Assembly (NCBI GenBank): GCA_016935955.1
Contig: JAFGPY010000109.1
Location: 1-6,474, forward strand
Source: Planctomycetota bacterium
Lineage (GTDB): Bacteria; Planctomycetota; Phycisphaerae; FEN-1346; JAACEH01
Reading direction: 5' to 3'
DNA: 6,474 bases
Shown piece by piece: positions 1 through 6,262 of this stretch (position 1 is its first letter; each line of letters starts with the position of its first letter). Below the pieces are notes generated by a model that did no database searches, had not been told where the DNA came from, and saw nothing but the letters and a program-made list of their open reading frames with translations. A program made the position numbers and the translations under genes.

Positions 1-420
<420 letters not shown>

Positions 421-1452
421 ATGACACTGCGCTTCACTTGCCGCGAGTGCGGCCACACCTGGACACAAGAAACCCGTCGCAATGGTCAGACGGCCCGCTG
501 CCCGAACTGCGGCCTGCTGGCCCTGGCCCAGGGCGAAGCTTCGCCCGAGGACGCCGACCTCCCCGGGCCGTCGCTGACTCGGGTCGCGGCCTCCATCCCC
601 ACCTGGGGCACCAGCCTGATGGTCCACTTGGCTCTGGTCCTGTGCTCGCTCATCTTCGCCTGGAGCGTCGTGCGGTCCCCGGCCGACCCACCCCCCAATG
701 CAGGTGCCACCGTCGTCCGCAAAGTCAACTTCGACAACAACAAGCCACACGGTCACGACGATCCGACACTGGCCAGAAGTCGCCGTCTTGTGCCCGAACC
801 TGCATGCGGCTTGACGTTCACCGGAACGCCCAGTCCGGCTCTCATCATCGCCTGCAAGGGTGGGGTGGAGACCCTTGGCATTCCGGGCAAGGGTAGCTTT
901 AACTCCTGTGGCAAGGACGACATGGGCAGAGGCGGCGACGGAGACGGCGACAACTTCTTCCCCGTGCCGCCGCAGGGCGACGTGGTCTACATCGTCGATC
1001 GCAGCGGCTCGATGACCGACGCGATCCAGGTGGTCAAGATCCATCTGAAGAAGGCCATCGGACATCTTCGCGGCGGCCAGCAGTTCCACGTCATTTTCTA
1101 CTCCAGCGGACAGCCGCAGGAAATGCTCAGCCGCGGACTTGTGCGGGCCACCGACGCCAACAAGCAGGCGGCGTTCGAGTTCATCGACGGCATCGTGCCC
1201 ATGGGGCAGACCGAGCCGCTGGAGGCTTTCCGCCGGGCCCTGTCGCTCAGGCCGCAGAGGATCATCTTCCTGACCGACGGCGAGTTCGATGCCAAAGTGG
1301 CCGACACGGTCCGCGACCTGAACCGCCGCGTCGGCGCTCGGATCGATACGATCTGTTTCATCTTCAGCACGAGCGAACCGTTGCTCATGAAGATCGCCGA
1401 GGAGAACAACGGCGTCTACAAGTACGTTGCCGCCGAGGACGTCGGTCTCTGA
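421..1452 (+). CDS. Membrane protein with N-terminal zinc ribbon and C-terminal VWA domain
   Basis: The product is 343 residues of unknown specific function. Residues 7-30 carry two CxxC pairs (Cys7/Cys10 and Cys27/Cys30), a zinc-ribbon pattern often seen at the N-terminus of planctomycete membrane proteins. Residues about 62-84 form one hydrophobic transmembrane helix. A polar, Gly/Asp-rich linker follows to about residue 186, and a VWA domain runs from about 187 to the end. The VWA metal site looks intact: DxSxS at Asp193-Ser197 (DRSGSM), Thr264 (GQTEP) and Asp286 (TDGEFD). Such domains bind a divalent metal and mediate protein-protein contact. The ATG at 421 is chosen because AGGAGG (409-414) lies 6 bases before it. 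An in-frame TTG at 400 adds seven residues but precedes that site. Inference: the zinc ribbon is probably cytoplasmic and the VWA domain on the other face of the inner membrane. No partner gene such as a MoxR ATPase is visible in the window. Confidence 0.9.
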   Translation: MTLRFTCRECGHTWTQETRRNGQTARCPNCGLLALAQGEASPEDADLPGPSLTRVAASIPTWGTSLMVHLALVLCSLIFAWSVVRSPADPPPNAGATVVRKVNFDNNKPHGHDDPTLARSRRLVPEPACGLTFTGTPSPALIIACKGGVETLGIPGKGSFNSCGKDDMGRGGDGDGDNFFPVPPQGDVVYIVDRSGSMTDAIQVVKIHLKKAIGHLRGGQQFHVIFYSSGQPQEMLSRGLVRATDANKQAAFEFIDGIVPMGQTEPLEAFRRALSLRPQRIIFLTDGEFDAKVADTVRDLNRRVGARIDTICFIFSTSEPLLMKIAEENNGVYKYVAAEDVGL

Positions 1453-1458
1453 GAGTTC

Positions 1459-1478
1459 GAGGCCGTGTGACCGGCCTC
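1459..1478 (+). terminator. Possible weak terminator hairpin after the VWA gene
   Basis: Seven perfectly paired bases, GAGGCCG (1459-1465) and CGGCCTC (1472-1478), enclose a 6-base loop 6 bases after the VWA stop codon. The hairpin is GC-rich but is followed by ACTTGATCTTGG rather than a clean T run. Intrinsic termination would therefore be inefficient, and it may only stabilise the 3' end of the message. Confidence 0.4.
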
Positions 1479-1480
1479 AC

Positions 1481-1509
1481 TTGATCTTGGTGCGGGCCCT
1501 CGCTACACT
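1481..1509 (+). promoter_or_regulatory. Sigma70-like promoter for the UroD-like/thiamine gene pair
   Basis: The -35 is TTGATC (1481-1486, four of six consensus), the spacer is 17 bases, and the -10 is TACACT (1504-1509, four of six). The -10 and spacing equal those of the lipoamide dehydrogenase promoter on the other side of the VWA gene. The start point would be near 1516, leaving a leader of about 80 bases with a run of seven T at 1549-1555 and an AGGAGA ribosome binding site at 1585-1590. Consensus match only. Confidence 0.5.
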
Positions 1510-1595
1510 CCACCTGCAAGATGCCAACCGGAGTCGTGGCGAGGGTTCTTTTTTTGCGCTCAGATTCCGTCCGGACGGGACCATAGGAGAATGTC

Positions 1596-2702
1596 ATGGC
1601 GTTCCTCGAAACCGCCGAAATGAAACGTCGCCTGGACCGCTGTGCCGCCTGGCACCGCCACGAACTGACCGACGGGCCGCTCGTGCGGATGACGGCCGTC
1701 GAGCCGGGTGTGGCCGCGCAGCTCCGCGAGCGACACCGTCCGCCGGCCGACGACCCGGAGCGTCTGCGCCAATGGTGGGCCGACCCGCGGCAAGTCATCC
1801 CGCGCGTTGAGCAGTCGTGGGAGATTACCACCTGCTACGGCGACGCCATCCCGTTTCACTTCGTCAACCTGGGTCCCGGGGCGCTGGCCGCCTTCATGGG
1901 GTGTCGCACCGTGCCGCAGGAAACCACCCTCTGGCAGGAGCACCTCATCGACGATTGGGCGACGGCGCCCGACCTGCGGCTGCACGAGGACAACTTCTAC
2001 TGGCTGGCCGCCCAAGCCCTGACGCGCGAGAGCCTGGCCGCCTCGCGCGGCCGCTGGATCACTTCCCTGACCGACATTGGCGGGGCCATGGATATCACCA
2101 GCTACTTCCGCGGCCCCGAGCCGCTCTGCACGGACGTCGTGGAATACCGCGACGAAGTGCTCCGCAGCGAAGAGGCCGTCCTGAAAGCCTGGTTCCAGGT
2201 CTACGACCGCCTGGCCGCACAGATCATCGCCGCCTCGGGCGGCACGTGCGGCTGGATGGGGCTGTGGTACCCGGGGCGCATGTACCCGTTGCAGTGCGAC
2301 TTCTCATGCATGATCGGGCCGGCCATGTTCCGCGACTTCGCTCTGCCGATTCTGCATCGCCAGGCGGCCGGCCTCGACGTGGCCATCTACCACCTCGACG
2401 GTCCCGGTGCCATCCGCCATCTGGAGGCCATCTGCGAGGTGCCCCACATCCGCTCCATCCAGTGGGTGCCCGGCGCTGGCGCCACCCACGCCGTGGCCGA
2501 CTGGCTCGACCTCTACCGCCGCATCCTCGACCTTGACCGCAACCTCTGGATGGTCTGCCGCGACGACGAACTCGACCTCGTGTTCGACAAGCTGGACGTG
2601 GACCGGCTCGTGCTCGTTATGTCCGCGACCGATCCTAGGGCGGCGGAGCGAACCATGTCGCGGATCGACCGCTTACGTCGCGGCAGAAAGCGTGTACAAT
2701 AA
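1596..2702 (+). CDS. Uroporphyrinogen decarboxylase (UroD)-superfamily protein, substrate unknown
   Basis: The product is 368 residues, close to UroD length, but it lacks the N-terminal PxWxMRQAGR-type motif of true haem-pathway UroD. Recognition rests on the C-terminal half: a CDFSCMIGPAMFRDFALPIL segment (residues 234-253), YHLDGPGAIRHLEAI (265-279) and IQWVPGAG (288-295). This pattern occurs in divergent UroD-like proteins of anaerobic and environmental bacteria. The superfamily also holds cobalamin/corrinoid methyltransferases such as MtaA and CmuA. In those, zinc is held by an HxC motif; the corresponding place here reads His266-Leu-Asp268, so the zinc-thiolate chemistry may be absent. 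No corrinoid protein gene is next to it. The ATG at 1596 has AGGAGA at 1585-1590, 5 bases upstream. An ATG at 1591 is out of frame. The stop lies 4 bases before the thiamine gene, so the two are probably co-transcribed. Family assignment is fairly sure, function is not. Confidence 0.83.
   Translation: MAFLETAEMKRRLDRCAAWHRHELTDGPLVRMTAVEPGVAAQLRERHRPPADDPERLRQWWADPRQVIPRVEQSWEITTCYGDAIPFHFVNLGPGALAAFMGCRTVPQETTLWQEHLIDDWATAPDLRLHEDNFYWLAAQALTRESLAASRGRWITSLTDIGGAMDITSYFRGPEPLCTDVVEYRDEVLRSEEAVLKAWFQVYDRLAAQIIAASGGTCGWMGLWYPGRMYPLQCDFSCMIGPAMFRDFALPILHRQAAGLDVAIYHLDGPGAIRHLEAICEVPHIRSIQWVPGAGATHAVADWLDLYRRILDLDRNLWMVCRDDELDLVFDKLDVDRLVLVMSATDPRAAERTMSRIDRLRRGRKRVQ
2695..2700 (+). promoter_or_regulatory. 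Possible -10 element for a leaderless thiamine-synthase transcript
   Basis: The hexamer TACAAT (five of six bases of TATAAT) ends 6 bases before the ATG at 2707, so transcription would begin at or next to the start codon. No good -35 was found 15-18 bases upstream. The thiamine gene has no clear Shine-Dalgarno sequence, which fits either a leaderless start or simple coupling to the preceding gene. Speculative. Confidence 0.25.
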
Positions 2703-2706
2703 ACTT

Positions 2707-3762
2707 ATGGCACACGACACGACCGACCTCTATCGCATCCTGGACGCGAACCTGAACCGCTCACGCGAAGCCCTGCGCGTCGTCGAGGAATACGCCCGCT
2801 TCCGTCTCGACTCGGCCGCCCTGTGCGAGCAGGTCAAGCAATTGCGGCATGATCTCCGCGCTGCGGCTGACGCCTTGCCGCAACGGGAGTTGCTGGCCTC
2901 ACGCGACACGCCGCGCGACGTGGGCACGGCCATCACCACGGCCGCCGAATCCGCCCGGGGCGGGGCCGACGACGTGGTCCGGGCGGCGCTGAAACGGTTG
3001 CCCGAATCGCTGCGGGCCCTGGAGGAGTACGCCAAGCCGCTCTCGGCCGCATCGGCTGCCGCCTTCGAGCAGATTCGCTACCGCATCTACACGCTGGAAA
3101 AATCGTTCAGTGCCTTGCTCAACGGCAACGCCCGGCTGGCGTCGTTGCGGCTCTACGTGCTGGTCACGAGCAGCCTCTGTTGCCGCCCGCCGCTGGAGAC
3201 CGTGGACGCCGTCCTGGCGGGCGGGGCCGATGCCGTCCAACTCCGCGAGAAGCTCATGCCGGCCGGCGAGTTGCTGGATCTGGCCCGCGCCGTTACCGAA
3301 CGGTGCCGCAAGGCCGGCGCGCTGTCGATCATCAACGACCGAGCCGACATCGCCCGCGCCGCCGGGGCCGACGGCGTGCACGTCGGGCAAGAGGACCTGC
3401 CGGTGCGGGCCTGCCGCCAGGCGATGGGACCGGCCGCCGTCGTGGGCGTTTCGGCCCAGACGCCCGAGATGGCCGCCCGCGCCTTGGCCGACGGCGCGGA
3501 CTACCTGGGCATCGGGCCGGTTTTCGCCAGCACGACCAAGACGCGCAGCTTCACGATCGGCATCGAGGGATTGCAGGAGGTGCGCCAAGCGACGCCGTTG
3601 CCGTCCGTGGCCATTGCCGGCATCACTCTGGATACGGTCGATCAGGTGCTTGCCGCCGGGCCGACGGCGATAGCCGTCTGCAGCGACATCATCGGCCACA
3701 ACGATCCCGAAGGCCGGACCGCGGCCTTCAAGGAGAAGATTCTCAAAGCCTTCCCGCTGTAG
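2707..3762 (+). CDS. thiE: Bifunctional ThiD2 kinase / thiamine-phosphate synthase
   Basis: The product is 351 residues with two parts. Residues 1 to about 138 match the ThiD2 family, marked by YRILDANLNRSREALRVVEE (9-28). ThiD2 proteins phosphorylate hydroxymethylpyrimidine phosphate to the diphosphate. Residues about 147-351 are a ThiE TIM barrel that joins this pyrimidine diphosphate to the thiazole phosphate, giving thiamine phosphate in the cytoplasm. Visible ThiE motifs are QLREK (178-182), INDR (209-212), DGVHVGQED (222-230), GVSAQT (247-252), DYLGIGPVFASTTK (265-278) and AIAGI (302-306). Usual ThiE has VSTH and AIGGI at the last places, so this copy is slightly divergent, but the key QxREK, NDR, VGQxD and GPxFxTxTK-type residues are kept. 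The ATG at 2707 is 4 bases after the UroD-like stop. An in-frame GTG at 2692 would overlap that gene and adds residues outside the conserved domain. No strong ribosome binding site and no TPP riboswitch were recognised. Confidence 0.92.
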   Translation: MAHDTTDLYRILDANLNRSREALRVVEEYARFRLDSAALCEQVKQLRHDLRAAADALPQRELLASRDTPRDVGTAITTAAESARGGADDVVRAALKRLPESLRALEEYAKPLSAASAAAFEQIRYRIYTLEKSFSALLNGNARLASLRLYVLVTSSLCCRPPLETVDAVLAGGADAVQLREKLMPAGELLDLARAVTERCRKAGALSIINDRADIARAAGADGVHVGQEDLPVRACRQAMGPAAVVGVSAQTPEMAARALADGADYLGIGPVFASTTKTRSFTIGIEGLQEVRQATPLPSVAIAGITLDTVDQVLAAGPTAIAVCSDIIGHNDPEGRTAAFKEKILKAFPL

Positions 3763-3771
3763 TCGCCGGCC

Positions 3772-4932
3772 TCACAGCCGCTTGGCGCGGGGCAGGGACT
3801 GCTCGGGACGGAACTCGAACCGCCAGCCGGGCCCTTCGAAGACCTCCGGTTCTTCTCGCTCGCCCCGGCGATCCACGTCTGGCTGACGGTCGTACTCGCG
3901 GAAGAAACGGTCCATCTGGCCGGACAAGTCCCGAAGTTCCTTCAGCCTTCGTTGCACATCCTCGCGGTTGAACTCCTGCTGCAACCGCTCGCGCAGCTCG
4001 CCGGCATCATCCTGCAGTTGTGGCCAACGACGACGAAACTGCTCGATCCGTTGCTGCATGTCCTCAGGATTCACCTTCTGCTGCAGCCGTTCGCGCAGCT
4101 CACCGGCATCATCCTGCAACTGCGGCAGGCGCCGCCGGAACTGCTCCATGCGACGCTGCAGCATGTTTCCGTCGACGTTCGGCCGGTCGGCGTCGCGCCT
4201 CATCCGTTCGCGCTGCTCGCGTTCCTCCGCTTCAGCTCTTTCGCGGCGCTCGGCTTCGTTGCGCTGCAGACGCTCGCGCCGTTCGGCCTGTTCACGCGGC
4301 ATGTCCTTGCGGCGGTTGACGTCGCCGCCCTGACGATCTTGCAGCATCATCTCACGCCTCATCATCTGCTGCCGTCTCATCGTCTCCTGGCGGTTGTCGG
4401 CATAGGCGTCCAACTGGTGCAGCATCTCCTCGATCTTCTCGACGACTTCCGCCGGACCCACGAGCACCACGGCATTGGCCGGCTCGTTGACGGCAATGGC
4501 CAGTTGTCGGCGGACCTCTCCCTCGCCGAACATGGGGCTATCGAGCAGTTGCCCCAGGGTCTCCCGCGCCGAGACGGCGGGTAGGAATTCCAGGCCGATC
4601 ACACGAAACACGGGGCCGCGGGCGTCCTTCGCCTCTCTGTCCCGTTCAGCCGCGCGCTGCCGATCAGCGCCGCCCTCGCGCTCTGCTGCGCGTGCCCTCT
4701 CAGCAGGTCGCTGGCGTTCGACGGGTCGTTCTCGCTCAGCCGCTCGTTCACGCTCCTCGCCGCGCTCGCGGTCGGTGGCACGTTCCCGCTCAGCAGGGCG
4801 GTCCACGCCGTCTTCCCTGTCGGCGGCAAGGCAGATCGCGGATCCACTTGTCGCCACGTCCATTCCGACCGACGCCACGAGGACGCCCGCCAGGACCACC
4901 AGAATCACCAGAAAGAACGGTTTCCATGTCAT
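3772..4932 (-). CDS. Arg/Glu-rich coiled-coil protein with signal or anchor helix and secretin-N-like domain
   Basis: The product is 386 residues of unknown function. Residues 6-22 form a hydrophobic helix (signal peptide or membrane anchor; a cleavage near Ala36-Ala37 is possible but the spacing is long). Residues 38-106 are low-complexity and highly charged, built on AERER/VERQR-like steps. Residues about 107-178 resemble the secretin/NolW N-domain: an FRVIGLEFLPA start, then LAIAVNEPANAVVLVGP and a helix EVVEKIEEMLHQLD, the usual layout of this small alpha/beta protein-interaction fold. Residues about 181-346 are predicted coiled coil, including a 34-residue tandem duplication (261-328). 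The C-terminus (362-386) is short and aromatic/basic. The ATG at 4932 has GGGAGGA (4946-4940) 7 bases upstream. Longer upstream frames run into the amidohydrolase gene. It is convergent with the thiamine gene (9 bases between stops). The secretin-N call is by pattern memory, without alignment. Confidence 0.8.
   Translation of the reverse strand: MTWKPFFLVILVVLAGVLVASVGMDVATSGSAICLAADREDGVDRPAERERATDRERGEERERAAERERPVERQRPAERARAAEREGGADRQRAAERDREAKDARGPVFRVIGLEFLPAVSARETLGQLLDSPMFGEGEVRRQLAIAVNEPANAVVLVGPAEVVEKIEEMLHQLDAYADNRQETMRRQQMMRREMMLQDRQGGDVNRRKDMPREQAERRERLQRNEAERRERAEAEEREQRERMRRDADRPNVDGNMLQRRMEQFRRRLPQLQDDAGELRERLQQKVNPEDMQQRIEQFRRRWPQLQDDAGELRERLQQEFNREDVQRRLKELRDLSGQMDRFFREYDRQPDVDRRGEREEPEVFEGPGWRFEFRPEQSLPRAKRL
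3949..4152 (-). repeat. Two tandem in-frame copies of a 102-base coding unit
   Basis: The minus-strand copies at 4152-4051 (residues 261-294) and 4050-3949 (residues 295-328) are in register with no gap. By hand count 78 of 102 bases and 27 of 34 residues agree. The shared core is PQLQDDAGELRERLQQ. A degenerate third start (RLKELRDLSGQ, from residue 329) may follow. This looks like internal duplication of a coiled-coil segment, old enough to have diverged mostly at synonymous or conservative sites. Confidence 0.9.
4616..4821 (-). repeat. Low-complexity Arg/Glu codon tract
   Basis: This part of the Arg/Glu-rich gene (about residues 38-106) is made of short imperfect repeats dominated by CGx and GAG/GAA codons, with recurring AERER, RAAERE and RPAER steps. 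It is a candidate for slippage-driven length change. Units vary in length, so it is not a clean microsatellite. Confidence 0.7.
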
Positions 4933-4998
4933 GGCTCTATCCTCCCACAAATCTCCCAGACGCGTCGGCTGCGGCTCCGACCTCCACCCATGCCTCAC

Positions 4999-5004
4999 AT
5001 TATA
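4999..5004 (-). promoter_or_regulatory. Perfect TATAAT -10 hexamer before the Arg/Glu-rich gene
   Basis: TATAAT reads on the minus strand at 5004-4999, in the 103-base gap between the amidohydrolase stop and the ATG at 4932. A start point near 4992 would leave a leader of about 60 bases. The region 15-18 bases upstream is GC-rich (CCCCG) and gives no -35 match, and the TG of an extended -10 is off by one base. The gene could therefore have its own weak or regulated promoter besides read-through from the amidohydrolase. Confidence 0.45.
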
Positions 5005-5035
5005 CGCAACGTCCGGGCGCTCGGGGTATTGCCCT

Positions 5036-6262
5036 TCATTCGCCGACCACACGTCGCCCGCCGATCCAGACACCGACCGGCGCCGCATCGCCGGCCACCA
5101 GGGCGTCCCACGGATCGGCTGTGGCGGCATCGTCTGCCGGCAGCGCCACGAGGTCGGCCTGCTCGCCTTCAGCCAGGCGACCGGTCACGCCCCCGAGTCC
5201 CAGGGCGTCGGCCCCTGCAGCCGTGGCCATGGTCAGGAGCGTCTCGGGCGACGTGCCGTCGCGAGCGGCGACCAGTCGCATCTCGTCCAGGATGCTCAGC
5301 GACGGAGCGGAGGCCAGACTGTCAGTTCCCAATGCTACAGGTACGCCCGCAGCGAGCAGGCGGCGGTACGGATGATCCGCGTGGCCAAAGTAGTCGTGGC
5401 TCCTCGGGCAATAGACGACAGTACTGCCGTTGCGGCGCAGAAGACCCATCTCGGCATCGTCCAGGTAGTTGCCATGGGCCACGATCCACGGCCGCGCAAG
5501 AGTCCCAGCGTCGGCCAGGGCCTGGATCGGGCTGACACGTGGCGGCTTGAACCCGCCCAGCCAGAGGATCAGGCGGAGTTGCAGCCAGCGGGCGAACATG
5601 CCTTTACCGGCGCGGTACAACTCGATCTCGTCGCGCGTCTCGTGCAGGTGCGTGGTCAGCGGCCAGCCGCGGCGCTCGGCCTCAACCATGGCCGCAAGGT
5701 AGGCCCGCGTGCCGGTCGAGTAGGGGGCGTGTGGGCTCAGGCCCACGGCCAGCCCCAGGCTCGCCAGCCCCTGAGCCCGGGCGGCGGCCATGGCCAGTCG
5801 CGGCTCGAACTGTTTGCGGCTGTGGCCGAAGACCTCGACGAAGACGGTGCACCGTAGCGGCGAGTCGGCCAGGGTCTCGGCCCCTGCGCCGCCGAAACTG
5901 ACGTCGGCCACGGTGGTCACGCCGGCGGCCAACGATCGCGCGGCTCCGTCGCGAACGGCCGCCGCGGCCGCGTCGGGGCCGCGCGTCCGCCCGTGCCGGA
6001 CGATCGCCTTGAGCCAATCGGTGAACCGTTTCGGCCGCGGCAATTGTCCGCACAGGTCACTCAGGGCCAGGTGCGTGTGGGCGTTGACCAGTCCGGGAAT
6101 CAACAGGCAGTCGCCGGTGTCCACGATTTCGCGGTCATCGGCGTTGGATTTGATTTGTGTCCAGGGCCCCGCTTGGGCGACGCAGCCGTCACGGACGAGC
6201 ACGGCGGCATCGTCGATCGGCGGCCGCCCGGGCCGCAGCAACCATCGCCCGCGAACAATCAC
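5036..6262 (-). CDS. Amidohydrolase of the aminofutalosine/adenosine deaminase-like branch
   Basis: The product is 408 residues, a cytoplasmic metal-dependent hydrolase with the split beta-sandwich plus TIM barrel of the ATZ/TRZ-like amidohydrolases (usual length 400-450). Metal and catalytic residues are visible: His62 and His64 (PGLVNAHTHL), His205 and Glu208 (THLHE), His263 (VAHGN) and Asp314 (LGTDSLAS). The stretch YCPRSHDYFGHADHPYRRLL (284-303) followed by GTDSLAS recalls 6-amino-6-deoxyfutalosine deaminases of the futalosine menaquinone pathway and related SAH/adenosine-type deaminases. Substrate is inferred, not shown, and no other menaquinone gene is recognised here. The GTG start at 6262 overlaps the upstream stop (GTGA, 4 bases) and begins the conserved IVRGRWLLRPG N-terminal strand. 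The in-frame ATG at 6346 would extend 28 residues inside the neighbouring gene in an Arg-rich non-conserved stretch. Only a weak G-rich site precedes the GTG, so coupling to the upstream gene is likely. Confidence 0.9.
   Translation of the reverse strand: MIVRGRWLLRPGRPPIDDAAVLVRDGCVAQAGPWTQIKSNADDREIVDTGDCLLIPGLVNAHTHLALSDLCGQLPRPKRFTDWLKAIVRHGRTRGPDAAAAAVRDGAARSLAAGVTTVADVSFGGAGAETLADSPLRCTVFVEVFGHSRKQFEPRLAMAAARAQGLASLGLAVGLSPHAPYSTGTRAYLAAMVEAERRGWPLTTHLHETRDEIELYRAGKGMFARWLQLRLILWLGGFKPPRVSPIQALADAGTLARPWIVAHGNYLDDAEMGLLRRNGSTVVYCPRSHDYFGHADHPYRRLLAAGVPVALGTDSLASAPSLSILDEMRLVAARDGTSPETLLTMATAAGADALGLGGVTGRLAEGEQADLVALPADDAATADPWDALVAGDAAPVGVWIGGRRVVGE

Noticed and set aside
1523..1555. 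Run of seven T (1549-1555) after a weak GCCA...TGGC stem, considered as terminator or attenuator
   Set aside because: The only stems I could draw are 4 base pairs and lie several bases from the T run, too weak for an intrinsic terminator. No leader peptide or alternative structure is evident.
1453..1595. Possible TPP riboswitch ahead of the UroD-like/thiamine unit
   Set aside because: I could not find the conserved CUGAGA-type core or paired arms of the THI element in the leader between about 1516 and 1595.
3733..3744. Inverted repeat GAGAA-GA-TTCTC near the end of the thiamine gene
   Set aside because: The 2-base loop cannot form a stable hairpin and the site lies within codons of the conserved C-terminal region.
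3756..3778. Imperfect stem (about 7 pairs, one bulge) covering both convergent stop codons, considered as a bidirectional terminator
   Set aside because: It is short, bulged and has no T run on either strand, and it overlaps coding sequence.
3952..4584. Plus-strand open frame of 210 codons opposite the Arg/Glu-rich gene
   Set aside because: Its Leu/Gln/His-rich sequence is the complement of Arg/Glu codons and of the 102-base repeat. It starts inside the repeat and has no clear ribosome binding site.
4475..5857. Plus-strand open frame of 460 codons spanning two minus-strand genes
   Set aside because: It crosses an intergenic gap and lies opposite two supported genes. It has no domain pattern and is low-complexity Arg/Ser-rich at its start.
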